Below the pieces are notes generated by a model. The model saw only the letters and a list, made by a program, of their open reading frames with translations, was not told the DNA's origin and did not search any database. The translations under genes and the position numbers were made by a program. DNA of 64,000 nucleotides, from assembly GCA_964036315.1 (NCBI GenBank), contig OZ038517.1:48610219-48674218 (forward strand), written 5' to 3'. Positions within the stretch are counted from its first letter, which is position 1. The number at the start of each line of letters is the position of its first letter. Below, one piece after another: positions 1-10,677 of this stretch. The stretch is from Acanthosepion esculentum (taxonomy: Eukaryota; Mollusca; Cephalopoda; Sepiida; Sepiidae).

Positions 1-240
1 TGCAAAATATACTATTGAAAAACAATTACGTTTATGCACGAACACGTGAGCACATGTAAAACAACGAATATGCACAAGTCCCTAATGGAGTTTACAAAAA
101 GAAATATGAAAATTGGAAAGAAAAACTAATATTCATTTAATTGGAAATATTTAATAAATGGATTTAACCCGTTGAAATACGGACATATTACCACAAAACT
201 TTGAAGTCGGGAAAAATTACAGTTAATTAATTCTTTTTTA

Positions 241-244
<4 letters not shown>
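1..244. other. AT-rich intergenic sequence
   Basis: No open frame of useful length, repeat unit or RNA-like structure is visible. The sequence is AT-rich and unremarkable up to the first AT microsatellite. Confidence 0.5.

Positions 245-286
<42 letters not shown>
245..286. repeat. (AT)n microsatellite
   Basis: An uninterrupted AT dinucleotide run lies on the left flank of the pogo-like element. It continues at about 943-968 on the other side, as if one AT tract had been split by the insertion. Confidence 0.9.
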
Positions 287-289
<3 letters not shown>

Positions 290-942
290 TGAGCCCTGGC
301 CTATTTGTGTTTCAGCATTCGCACGAATATTCATGTGTTTTCTGGAGAACATATGTACTAATTATTCGCTGACAATTCTCTAGATTTGCATATTTTTTCA
401 GTAAAACATATTTAAAATATTCTTGTATTATTTTCCTGTTATTTAAGTGACTTAAAACATATAACAGTCCATTGTTATGGTAAAAATTGGTAGAATTGTA
501 CATCTTCATTGTAAAAAAACAAACACAAAAACATCCATAGTGCTTAGAACACAGTTATTTGTTAGGGGCTGCGGCTGGGGTCTTAAAAGTGGCCTATGCA
601 TCATAACAGTTCTGTTTTTAGAAAATGTTTTAAACTTTTATATTTTATGTCTTGTTACACATAATTTATACAGTATTTTCAATGGTTGTATCGATCTATA
701 ATTAAAAACGGTTATTGTACGTATGGAAGAAAATATATGCTAAGTGTATGCTCACCAATACTGTTTTTCAAAAATGTTTTAAAAAGGGTCTGAAATGTTT
801 CTAAAATGTTTAAGATGAAAGTTTAAGGCATATCAAAAGAGGTACTTATTAGCATTTTTAGGGTGGTTACAAGTATTCGTGGGTACTAAGTATTCACAGC
901 CGGTTCTGGTCCCTAACCTCAGCGAATAAGGGGGACTCACTG
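287..942. mobile_element. Non-autonomous pogo/Tigger-like DNA transposon
   Basis: A 656-bp segment starts with CAGTGAGCCC and ends with the inverted counterpart GGACTCACTG. It sits between two (TA)n tracts (about 245-286 and 943-968), so a TA target site duplication is consistent but cannot be proved inside TA repeats. The inner part of the right end reads, on the minus strand, like the 'CCCCCTTATTCGC' ends I know from pogo/Tigger-type elements. The ends match imperfectly beyond the first ten bases, so the copy is old. The interior holds no transposase-like reading frame. An alternative is two unrelated CAGTG ends. Confidence 0.5.
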
Positions 943-1007
943 TATATATATATATATATATATATATAATAGGCTGATGAAAGAAATTTTTGAGATAAAA
1001 AAGAGCA

Positions 1008-1033
1008 CTAATAATAATAATAATAATAATATT
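1008..1033. repeat. (TAA)n microsatellite
   Basis: About eight copies of AAT/TAA in a short run. Confidence 0.8.
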
Positions 1034-1084
1034 AGTCGTCCTTTTCTGGAAATCATCATGCTTGTATTTGGTGAAAAGACCTAC

Positions 1085-1550
1085 TATTAGATATAATATA
1101 TATATCATATTATACTATATATATATTATATATATATCATATTATACTATATATATATTATATATATATATATCATATTATATTATATTATATATTTATA
1201 TTATATATATATATATCATTTTATATGATATATATATTATATATATATTATATATATCATATTATATATATTATATATATCATATTATACTATATATATT
1301 ATATATATATCATATTATATATATATTTATATTATATATATTATATACATATATCATATTATATGATATTTATATATTATATATATATATCATATTATAC
1401 TATATATATATTATATATATATTATATATTATATTATATATATTATATTTTATTATATATATTATATTATATATATATGTATATAATATTTCATTATATA
1501 TATTATATTTTATTTTATATATTATCTATATTTTATATATATATACATAC

Positions 1551-1626
<76 letters not shown>
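1085..1626. repeat. Compound AT-rich satellite-like array
   Basis: About 540 bp is made almost only of A and T, with recurring blocks such as TATCATATTATACTATAT separated by (AT)n. A short (CATA)n run at about 1546-1565 is followed by a pure (AT)n run to 1626. Long frames here encode only Ile/Tyr-rich low-complexity sequence and are artefacts. Confidence 0.85.
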
Positions 1627-1628
<2 letters not shown>

Positions 1629-1739
1629 TGATGAGTGGATCTCAGATTCAGCAAAACACTGACTAGATATAAGTAAACATTTTACTTAAGCAAAAAATTT
1701 ATTTATCATATATATGTATGCATTTCTGTTAAGTTACGC

Positions 1740-1774
<35 letters not shown>

Positions 1775-1800
1775 TGCACATATGTAAATATGACAAATAA
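1740..1800. repeat. (TA)n(CA)n compound microsatellite
   Basis: A TA run of about 23 bp passes directly into CA repeats. Confidence 0.8.
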
Positions 1801-2290
1801 TGCATTATATATCAGCGTATCTGCATCTGCATAAATCTCTTGTGTGCCCATGCGTGTTCTTGTATGAAGAAAAATTATTTCTCTGTGAGAACGAACAATC
1901 GAATCATTACCAAAAACATCTCCCTTACAAACAAAGCAAGACAAAACTGAAAAAACAAAAAAAAAAAAATTTAGCGCCTTTGTCTACGGCAGACAATTCA
2001 CTGTAACGACCAACCTTCGAATATAAAACCAAAAAATAAAAAAAGAGAAAAATACAATGCTCTCTCTCTCTCTCTCTCTTTTACATAAACATGATAAAGG
2101 GAAGTGAGGCATGATAGGTGTGTAAACTCAGTCCACTACCCTAACCCAAAAGTCAGGCATGCACACATTGGCCAGAGTGAATTTAGTATCATTGGGGTAT
2201 ATGCAATGTTAGTCTTGCTTCAATTGATATGTATATGCAGGTAAAAGAAAAAATAGATCACTCATATAGATAGGTAGATATGGTAAGAAA
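1801..2290. other. Unassigned sequence with a short CT run
   Basis: Nothing recognisable except a (CT)n run at about 2059-2080 and A-rich stretches near 1950-2050. Confidence 0.4.
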
Positions 2291-2342
2291 TTCATTTCAA
2301 TAACCAAGTGGTAAGAGTGTTAGGGGTCCAACTATGTCTCAG
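2291..2342 (+). mobile_element. SINE head fragment (tRNA-like)
   Basis: The stretch AATTCATTT, then a degenerate box-A-like 'CCAAGTGGTAAGAGTGTTAG' and a TCCAACTATG, lines up with the start of the SINE at about 3529. It is cut off where the GATA array begins. Low confidence because it is short and diverged. Confidence 0.35.
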
Positions 2343-2417
2343 TTGGTAGATAGATATATATAAATAGCAACATATAGTTTCAGACAGATAGATTGATAGA
2401 TAGATATGAACAGATCG

Positions 2418-2450
<33 letters not shown>

Positions 2451-2693
2451 TGAACAGATTGAGAAAGATAGATAGATAGATAGATATGTGCAGATCAAGA
2501 TAGATAAGAGCAGATCAAGAAAGATAGATATAAACAGATCAAGAAAGATAGATATGAACAGATCAAGGAAGATGGATGGATAGATAGATAGAGAGATATG
2601 AACAGAAGAAGATAGATAGATAGATAGATAGATAGAGAGATATGAACAGAATAAGATAGATAGATAGATAGATAGATAGATATGAACAGATCG

Positions 2694-2738
<45 letters not shown>

Positions 2739-3525
2739 TGAACAGATTGAGAAAGATAGATAGATAGATAGATAGATATGTGCAGATCAAGATAGATAAG
2801 AGCAGATCAAGAAAGATAGATATAAACAGATCAAGAAAGATAGATATGAACAGATCAAGGAAGATGGATGGATAGATAGATAGAGAGATATGAACAGAAT
2901 AAGATAGATAGATAGATAGATAGAGAGAGAGATATGAACAGAATAAGATAGATAGATAGATAGATAGAGAGATATGAACAGAATAAGATAGATAGAGAGA
3001 TATGAACAGAATAAGATAGATAGATAGAGAGATATGAACAGACCAAGATAGATAGATATGAACAGACCAAGATAGATAGATAGATATGAACAGACCAAGA
3101 TAGATAGATAGATATGAACAGATGAAGATAGATAGATATGAACAGATCAAGAAAGATAGATAGATAGATAGATGTGAACAGAATGAAGAACGATAGATAG
3201 GTGCAGATCAAGAAAGATAGATATGAACAGATCAAGAAAGATAGATATATAGATATGAACAGACCAGGACAGATATGTAGATAGGGACAGATTTAGATAA
3301 GCAAAGACTGAGATAGATAAATAGATATGAACGGAAACAGATATTAACCAACCTTGATAGATAGATAGATAGATAGATATGAACAAACCAAGACAGATAG
3401 ATATGGACAGATTTAGATAGGTAGATTTAAACAGCCTTGAATAAATAAATGCACAGACCATGATAGATAGATATATAGATATAAATGGAGGTATATCGAT
3501 AGATATGAGCAGACCAAGACAGCTA
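2343..3525. repeat. GATA (TAGA) compound array with 'GAACAGA' spacers
   Basis: Runs of (GATA)n are regularly interrupted by 'TATGAACAGATCAAGAAA' and 'GAACAGAATAA' spacers, which makes a compound minisatellite of roughly 30-60 bp units. Degeneracy increases towards the right end (3240-3525). The long minus-strand frames rich in Tyr-Leu-Ser-Ile are shadows of the tetranucleotide. Confidence 0.9.
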
Positions 3526-3790
3526 GATTCATTTCTATGGCCGAGTAGTTAGACTGTTAGCGATTCAACCATGAGAGCCATGTTCATATCTGACCATGCT
3601 TGATTTGCGAAGGATGTGACATCTGGATAATATTGGCCTGGGGAGATAATCCCAGCAGGTGATGCTGTCAGGAAGTGCGTGAAAAAAAAAATCACACGCA
3701 TAAAGTCCAAAAAAGAACTCCCTTGTTTGCATACAAGAAAGATATAATAAAAAAAAACTTAACAAAATAATTTTGTCACTCATTTTTAAT
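3526..3790 (+). mobile_element. tRNA-derived SINE
   Basis: A box-A-like 'GGCCGAGTAGTTAGACTG' lies at about 3539. A box-B-like 'GTTCATATCTGACC' follows about 45 bp later. The body has a short palindromic 'GTGATTTTTTTTTCAC'-type stretch near 3680-3700 and an A-rich end near 3745-3760. The spacing fits an RNA polymerase III internal promoter of a Leu/Ser-tRNA-like head. No obvious target duplication. Confidence 0.5.
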
Positions 3791-4103
3791 GAAATATATC
3801 GAATGTTCTTTATGCCTGAGTGGTTTCGGATATACTTTTAGACACTATCGAGGATTATTTTTTTTTTTTTTAACTGAATATATAGATTGTTTTATGTATG
3901 TATCTAGAGTTATAGGAATTTTTATTTTCCAAACATGGTCAGCACATTGTGACCGTGTTCAAAGTTGATATTATTGAGTGTTGGCTATTACATTTTTATT
4001 AACAATGCTTCCATTAACTCCAGGTACAATTAAAAAAAATTTTTTTAAATTATTTTAAATAAATTTTTTTAAAATTTTACTTCATGTAAACACTATATAT
4101 ATC

Positions 4104-4108
<5 letters not shown>
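3791..4108. other. AT-rich unassigned sequence
   Basis: Contains a possible second diverged tRNA-like head near 3811-3845 ('GCCTGAGTGGTTTCGGATAT') and long T and A runs. No gene seen. Confidence 0.35.
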
Positions 4109-4150
<42 letters not shown>

Positions 4151-4158
<8 letters not shown>

Positions 4159-4333
4159 CGAAAATTATAATGTAAATATATTATAAAATCACTACAAAAA
4201 TAGCCATTTTGTTTCAACACTTCTGGTGTCTTATCAAGTGATGATGTTGATAAGACACCGGAGGTGTTGAAACAAAATGGCTATTTTTGTAGTGATTTTA
4301 TAACATATTTATGTTATAATTTTCTAATAAATA
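4151..4333. mobile_element. Foldback element with 86-bp arms
   Basis: The left arm (about 4151-4236) is nearly the reverse complement of the right arm (about 4248-4333), with a loop of only about 11 bp. Landmarks are 'GCCATTTTGTTTCAACAC' in the left arm and its mirror GTGTTGAAACAAAATGGC in the right. Both outer ends run into (AT)n arrays (about 4110-4150 and 4350-4415). A rearranged relative lies at 59148-59300, so this is a repeat family. Transcribed RNA would form a long hairpin. Confidence 0.8.
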
Positions 4334-4346
4334 ATTATATATACAT

Positions 4347-4349
<3 letters not shown>

Positions 4350-4415
<66 letters not shown>
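4350..4415. repeat. (AT)n microsatellite
   Basis: A long pure AT run on the right side of the foldback element. The matching run at about 4110-4150 is on its left. Confidence 0.9.
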
Positions 4416-4420
<5 letters not shown>

Positions 4421-4449
4421 TTTTTAATCATTAAATCCTAAGTTAATAA

Positions 4450-4720
4450 CATGCAAGTGGTTTACTGAGTTTGAGAGAATATGAGAAAACGAAAACATTA
4501 AGAAGAGAGAACAATAAAAGAACAGGAATTATGATGACAGAAAATAACAATTGAAGATCAAAGTTGCCAGGAAAGCAAGAAGTTCGAAAAGAGTGCCACA
4601 AGCGAGAAGAAACTATCAACATAGAACTTACAGTTACGTCTGTCCATTTCAGCTGTAAAATGATGAGATGTTCTCACCAATTTAGTGTGTGTTATTTGCC
4701 ATGATATTACTTGGGATTAA
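4450..4720 (-). pseudogene. Decayed LINE fragment (minus strand), tentative
   Basis: The sequence 'AGAACAATAAAAGAAC' with a following GATGACAGAAAA and, further on, a 'CCACAAGCGAGAAG' motif parallels the LINE 3' region at 59302-59610. It also weakly parallels the LINE C-terminal region at 37835-38510, where 'GTTCCACAGGCGAGAGG' occurs. No frame remains open. This call rests on collinear short matches only. Confidence 0.3.
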
Positions 4721-4932
4721 TAGTGGAGTGGTTTCCTGTTGCCTTCTCCATGGTAGTTTATTGAGACACCACCTCTAGTTAGCTGGCTGTTGACTCATCA
4801 AGAGTTCTACCACCTTTTGTTAGATCATATTTTTTGTCCTACTGGCTCGCCAACAAGCTGTCTCACTCGCAAGAACTTGGAGAGGGGTAGCCATTTTAGT
4901 CTCTGACATTCCAACTGTGAAATACTTACCCT

Positions 4933-4936
<4 letters not shown>

Positions 4937-4984
<48 letters not shown>
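4937..4984. repeat. (AT)n microsatellite
   Basis: A pure AT run directly abuts the left end of the palindrome. Confidence 0.9.
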
Positions 4985-4991
<7 letters not shown>

Positions 4992-5120
4992 TGAACATAG
5001 AAGTCAACACTTAGAGGCTACAGTCTATTTCATGCTTCATGCAATCGTCAGGCCTGACGATTGCATCTAGCATGAAATAGACTGTAGCCGCTAAGTGTTG
5101 ACTTCTATGTTCACTTTTAT
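4985..5120. mobile_element. 136-bp spacerless palindrome
   Basis: Two 68-bp arms meet at a central AGGCCT (near 5050-5055) with no loop. They differ at about three positions. Landmarks are 'AAAGTGAACATAGAAGTC' on the left and its mirror on the right. It is preceded by (AT)n (about 4937-4987). The near identity of the arms implies recent origin or ongoing correction, and the structure could extrude as a cruciform. Confidence 0.85.
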
Positions 5121-5192
5121 ATTTACACACGTTCTATCTCTGATATTGAGCACTTTATCCCATAATTATAGCACACTTTAAGACTATATTTC

Positions 5193-5196
<4 letters not shown>

Positions 5197-5243
<47 letters not shown>

Positions 5244-5434
5244 GTCTCCCCAATCTGTCTGTGGGTAAAAGGTTTTAGGGCCAGAGTTAGTCAAGATATG
5301 AGTATAGAACAAAACGATTAATTTTTAACTTCGTATAAGTTCCATTACCCACTGTTAAAACAATACACAGTTATCGAGGAATTACATAAGAGTCACACTA
5401 GTTACCTAAAACCCAAAGTAAGGCAGACTATACA

Positions 5435-5490
<56 letters not shown>
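5197..5490. repeat. Two (AT)n arrays with unassigned DNA between
   Basis: AT runs lie at about 5197-5237 and 5439-5490. The roughly 200 bp between them shows no recognisable element. Confidence 0.8.
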
Positions 5491-5494
<4 letters not shown>

Positions 5495-5969
5495 ACATGC
5501 AGAAAATTTATATTTACACATTAACCTAATATGTTCAAAACAAAATTTTTGTGATGTACAGTGGCCGATAATAATTAAATATAACTCAAGACTTCAATGT
5601 TAAGATAAAACAGTATTTAATTACAACCACAAATAAATACTTAACAAAAACAAAGAAGTAAAAGTCAATCAAAGATAATTAACTATTTCAGTGAATACCT
5701 TGTTAGTAGCACGGCTTGATTTGTCATCAGGTAAATCCTGAATCAAAACCCAAATCATCGACCCACAATAATTCAAACTAAGTCAACTGGATAGTTCTAC
5801 TCAATAGTCACTCAATAATCACCGCAGTCAGTAGCCTGACACCACTATTTATATACCTAGCGGAAAACATATATTCATAAGTCCAGAGTGTCACGCTCGA
5901 ACCTCGGTGTCAGTAGTTACTCATTTTCATCCGATATGACAAAAATAAAAACATATATCCAAACAACAT
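5491..5969. other. Unassigned; possible minus-strand LTR-like promoter
   Basis: On the minus strand a TATA-like 'TATATAAATAGTGGTGTC' lies near 5847-5864. It resembles the layout of small LTR promoters elsewhere in the window, but no terminal TG...CA with a target duplication could be fixed. Confidence 0.2.
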
Positions 5970-6085
5970 CATGGGAAAATGAATTCTTATTACTTACAGG
6001 GGAAATTTCATGTTAATTTTGCTAACCTTGAATCAATGGTCATTTAGTGAAAAATGTGGCAGACGAAATATGTCTCGATTTCTGG
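5970..6085 (+). repeat. Direct repeat copy 1 (with 6818-6935)
   Basis: A stretch containing 'ATTCTTATTACTTACAG' and 'CAATGGTCATTTAGTGAAAA' recurs about 850 bp downstream at 6818-6935 in the same orientation with small differences. It immediately precedes the LINE relic at 6086. Confidence 0.7.
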
Positions 6086-6415
6086 GACCAAATACGATGG
6101 GTTTCATTGGTTAGGAAGATGGGGTGGGGCAAACAAAGATGAAGTTACTTGCTAGCAGGGGATGGGGTGACTGAAATTTCTGGGACACGTAATGAGAAAG
6201 GAGAACTTGGAGAATCTGATATTCACAGGGTGGATAGAGAGAAAGAGAGACAAAGGAAAGCAATGCGTGACATACCTAGCGGGCTTAAGCAACTGGATGA
6301 GAGAACAGGATTTGGGAGAAGGAGCAAGAGGACAAAACATATTGAGATCTACAAAGGATAGGGAGAAGTGGAGAGCCATGATCGCTTATATCCTGAAGGG
6401 ACAAAGCACTTAAAA
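6086..6415 (+). pseudogene. LINE reverse-transcriptase ORF, C-terminal end (relic)
   Basis: This is a relic of the coding end of a non-LTR retrotransposon. Pieces in shifting frames read ENLIFTG, then an RDKGKQ-like segment, then KWRAMIAYILKG just before a stop at about 6412. The same end (LLRATK..KLWRAMI..VLKG) recurs at 11.7-13.9 kb, 15.0 kb (minus), 18.7 kb and 18.96 kb (minus), so it is one LINE family. Frameshifts separate the blocks. Only the last 100 or so codons remain. The clade is not assigned. Confidence 0.65.
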
Positions 6416-6817
6416 GAAGTCTCAGAAACCACTTGTTGTGGGAGGTATGTTTGTTGGGTGTTTAGGTAGAAAACATGTGTCTCCTGGAATGTTTATCCCA
6501 CAACAAAAATGGCGGACTCAGTATGTGAGTCTGGGTAATTAAAACCAATATATATATATATACAAACAGACGATAATATTTAAATGAGTTTGCATTTTTT
6601 AGTCGTTTTTAAAAAATATTCCTTGAATAACATGAAATTATTAAACAACATTGTCATGCAAATAAAGAATTCAGGAATTAATTTATGGAGAAAAAACTTA
6701 TTCGTTACCATAAACAAACAAAAGAATTTAAAAGCGCTATTTAGACATAAAAGTTATCTCCCTATAATTTATTAGCTTTTTTTTTTTCCGTGAATTTAAT
6801 CCGAACAATGTCACAGA

Positions 6818-6935
6818 AAAAGGATTTCTTATTACTTACAATTGGAATTTCCTGTTAATCTTACTAATCTCGAATCAATGGTCATTTAGTGAAAAATGTG
6901 GCAGGTTCTGAATATGTCTTGATATCTAGTACTGT
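6818..6935 (+). repeat. Direct repeat copy 2 (with 5970-6085)
   Basis: Same sequence and orientation as 5970-6085. The pair brackets the LINE relic and about 400 bp of AT-rich DNA. Confidence 0.7.
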
Positions 6936-6954
6936 GCTTAAATTCGTAAAATTC

Positions 6955-7195
6955 TTGGTTCGAAAGAGGAAAGCATATCAAAATCATGAAAACATTTATT
7001 GAAGAGGTACAGGGAAGCTATGTTACAGTGGTGGGTGAGTGACTGAGGCTGAGATGCCAGTTTAGGACCAATAACATTGCAGATCCTTCTTTGCATTTTA
7101 TCAAGAGTCTCTAAATATGTAGCAGAAGCACCAGACCAGATGTTTTAGCAATATTCAGTATATGGATTAACAACTGGAAATTATTGAATTGTTCA
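6955..7195 (-). pseudogene. LINE reverse-transcriptase C-terminal fragment (Jockey/CR1-like type)
   Basis: Minus-strand translation with frame changes gives ETLDKMQRRICNVIGPKLAS and then a SLTHHCNIASLYLF block. These match the order of the better-preserved copy at 38010-38510 (NKIQRRICNETG, LSHRRAVASLCLF). This is a second LINE family, distinct from the KLWRAMI one. It is 5'-truncated and decayed. Its upstream (5') side ends where the CTAT array starts. Confidence 0.6.
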
Positions 7196-7196
7196 C

Positions 7197-7236
<40 letters not shown>

Positions 7237-7261
7237 CAGTATGTTGATATATCTATCTATA

Positions 7262-7294
<33 letters not shown>

Positions 7295-7307
7295 CAGTAT
7301 GTTGATA

Positions 7308-7340
<33 letters not shown>

Positions 7341-7353
7341 CAGTTTGTTGATA

Positions 7354-7386
<33 letters not shown>

Positions 7387-7559
7387 CAGTATGTTGATAT
7401 ATCTATCTATCTATCTATCTATCTCAGTATGTTGATATATCTATCTCAGTCATTTGATATATCTATCTATCTATCTATGTATCTATCTATCTATCTCAGT
7501 ATGTTGATATATCTATCTATCTATGTATCTATCTATCTATCTATCTCAGTATGTTGATA

Positions 7560-7592
<33 letters not shown>

Positions 7593-7635
7593 CAGTCATT
7601 TGATATATCTATCTATCTATCTCAGTCTTTTGATA

Positions 7636-7680
<45 letters not shown>

Positions 7681-7805
7681 CAGTCTTTTGATATATCTAT
7701 CTATCTATTTGTCAATCTTGGTTTGTTTCTATCTATCTATCTATCTATCTCAGTCTGTTCACATCCACTTGTCTCAATCTGTTCATATCCATCTCAGTTT
7801 GTTCA

Positions 7806-7862
<57 letters not shown>

Positions 7863-7970
7863 CAGTTTATTCATATCCCTCTATCTATTTATCTATATTT
7901 CTATCTATCTATCTCACTCTGTTCATATCCATTAATCTTATCAAGGTAGATAGATAGATATGAAAAGAGA
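7196..7970. repeat. CTAT array with 'CTCAGT.TGTTGATAT' spacers
   Basis: (CTAT)n blocks of about 20-60 bp alternate with 'CTCAGTATGTTGATAT' and, further right, 'CTCAGTCTGTTCATATC'. It is the reverse-complement orientation of the array at 8625-9715. A short GATA stretch appears at the right edge (about 7945-7962). Confidence 0.9.
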
Positions 7971-7984
7971 TAGAAAAATTTAAT

Positions 7985-7995
7985 ATGGAAATTGG

Positions 7996-8033
<38 letters not shown>

Positions 8034-8624
8034 CTTGAAATTGAAAATAGATGTTCTTATCTGTAAAATATTATTTTTGGAATCTGTCCGTTGTCAGAAA
8101 CCGATCAACCAACCCATTCTCTCAATTTCCATTAAACAAAAGGGGGTAAAAAAAAAGTACCCAGTAAAATCAAATAAATAAATTCGAATTATCAAGTGAT
8201 AAATCCCCCAGACAGACATTTTAATTTAATTTAATTGTTTGTTTTTTTTTTTTACTTTTATTTTTTTCTTATTCTTCCCCATGTCTCCCCATCCTCGTCT
8301 CTTTTACCTGTAAAATCCTTGATGATTTCCAATTGTTGCTCCAACTATAAGAGGCTTAGCTTACATTTAGCTACCTGACTCTAATAATAGCCAAGTAAAA
8401 TTTAGTTTTACAAGCTGATTTTATTCTTGGTAAATCGATGTTTTGTTTACTTTTTTCTTTTCCAATGAAATTGCATGCGAATGGAAAATGGTTCCCTCAT
8501 AGCCATTCTGAAATAGGAATTATGGTTTTGCAGACGGGGAAAAAAATTCTTGATGGGAATGTTGTGTAATGAAAAGAAAATAAAGATTTAGAAAATTTAT
8601 CTGCTGAAAGGTGGCTAGCGAGCT
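7985..8624. other. Spacer between the two inverted tetranucleotide arrays
   Basis: Contains an AT run (about 8000-8031) and otherwise AT-rich, T-run-containing DNA with no recognisable gene. Confidence 0.5.
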
Positions 8625-8664
8625 CAGTTGATAGATAGATAGATAGAGAGATATAAACAGGCTG

Positions 8665-8731
<67 letters not shown>

Positions 8732-8784
8732 GAGAGAGATATAAACAGGCTGAGATAGATAGATAGATAGATATAAACAGGCTG

Positions 8785-8825
<41 letters not shown>

Positions 8826-9715
8826 TAAACAGGCTGAGATAGATAGATATAAACAGACTCAGATAGATAGATAGATATAAACAGGCTGAGATAGATAGAT
8901 ATAAACAGACTGAGATAGATAGATAGATATAAACAGGCTGAGATAGATAGATAGATAGATATAAACAGACTGAGATAGATAGATAGATATAAACAGGCTG
9001 AGATAGATAGATATAAACAGGCTGAGATAGATAGATAGATAGATATAAACAGGCTGAGATAGATAGATAGATAGATAGATATAAACAGGCTGAGATAGAT
9101 AGATAGATATAAACAGACTGAGATAGATAGATAGATAGATATAAACAGACTGAGATAGATAGATAGATAGATATAAACAGACTGAGATAGATAGATAGAT
9201 AGATATGAACAGACTGAGATAGATAGATCTGAAGACAAAATAAATAGCAAGATAGAGAAAAGCAGATAGATATGAACAGAGATAGAGAGATAGGTAGGTA
9301 CATAGATAGACAGATGGATATGAACATAGATTGATATGAATAAACTGGGATAGATAGATATAAATAGGCAGAGATAGATCGATTGATATGAACAGGCCAA
9401 GACAAATTGTTATGAACAGACTGAGATAGATACATAGATAGATAGATAGATATAAACAGACTGAGATAGATAGATAGATATATATATATAGATAGATAGA
9501 TATAAACAGACTGAGATAGATAGATAGATATATATATATAGATAGATAGATATAAACAGACTGAGATACATAGATAGATAGATAGATATAAAAAGACTGA
9601 GATAGATATGGACGAACTGAGATAGATAGATAGATAGATAGATATGGACGGACTGAGATAGATAGATAGATAGATATAAAAAGACTGAGATATATAGATA
9701 GATAGATATGAATAT
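8625..9715. repeat. GATA array with 'ATAAACAGACTGAGATA' spacers
   Basis: (GATA)n blocks alternate with 'TATAAACAGGCTGAGATA' and 'TATAAACAGACTGAGATA', giving units of about 26-46 bp. This is the inverse orientation of the array at 7196-7970. A degenerate section lies at about 9230-9420. Long minus-strand frames are shadows. Confidence 0.9.
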
Positions 9716-10365
9716 GTAGCTCCTCTGAACTGGGGGTAATAAAGAATGTAGCTTGTCTGAACTGGGTCAACTAAGGAATGTAGCTTGTCTGAACTGGGGG
9801 GGGGACTAAGGAATGTCGTTCATCTGAACTGGGGCAACTAAGGAATGTAGCTTGTCTGAACTGGGGGGGACTAAGGAATGTAGCTTGTCTGAACTGGGGG
9901 GGACTAAGGAATGTCGTTCATCTGAACTGGGGCAACTAAGGAATGTAGCTCCTCTGAACTGGGGGGGGGACTAAGGAATGTAGCTTGTCTGAACTGGGGG
10001 GGACTAAGGAATGTCGTTCATCTGAACTGGGGCAACTAAGGAATGTAGCTCCTCTGAACTGGGGGGGGACTAAGGAATGTAGCTTGTCTGAACTGGGGGG
10101 GGACTAAGGAATGTCGTTCATCTGAACTGGGGCAACTAAGGAATGTAGCTCCTCTGAACTGGGGGGGGACTAAGGAATGTAGCTTGTCTGAACTGGGGGG
10201 GGACTAAGGAATGTCGTTCATCTGAACTGGGGCAACTAAGGAATGTAGCTCCTCTGAACTGGGGGGGGACTAAGGAATGTAGCTTGTCTGAACTGGGGGG
10301 GGACTAAGGAATGTAGCTCCTCTGAACTGGGGGCACTAAGGAATGCAGCTCGTTTGAACTGAAAT
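9716..10365. repeat. G-run minisatellite with trimeric higher-order repeat
   Basis: Monomers of about 32-36 bp share 'TCTGAACTGGGG' and 'ACTAAGGAATGT'. Three types differ after GAATG: TAGCTTG (A), TCGTTCA (B) and TAGCTCC (C). From about 9925 to 10280 the order C-A-B repeats four times. G runs vary from 4 to 9, with B carrying the short GGGGCA form. Edge monomers (9716-9780, 10300-10365) are degenerate. Confidence 0.85.
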
Positions 10366-10677
10366 TTTAACTTCATTTGGATTAATTCTTGAAATAGTAA
10401 AATTTTGAAGTCAGTTTGTAAGCAGAAACCTGCGAAAATTAGGTATCTCGGTAATTTTTTCAGATGATATTTAAAAATAAATGCTCAAAAATTGGTAAAA
10501 GTCATGAATCTCTGTTTTGGTGTCAGTAATTCTTGCATCAAACCCCAGATTTCGCAATGTTGATGCTCTAATTAAAAGTGAAACTTCAACTTGCTCTAGT
10601 GTGTATATGTTCGCCATGTAGTTGGGTTGAAATTAAGTTTTCGGCTTGTTGTGACAATTACGACTCCAGAGTGGAAG
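10366..10677. other. Unassigned sequence
   Basis: No recognisable gene or repeat between the minisatellite and the solo LTR. Confidence 0.4.

Noticed and set aside
1062..1662. Ile/Tyr-rich 189-codon frame
   Set aside because: Translation of an AT-only array.
8497..9770. 300-codon minus-strand frames rich in Tyr, Leu, Ser and Ile
   Set aside because: Direct translations of GATA/CTAT repeats, present in more than one frame at once. No gene signal.
9716..10365. CRISPR-like array (regular units of about 33 bp)
   Set aside because: There are no unique spacers. The whole unit is repeated with a trimeric order, and the genome context is eukaryotic.
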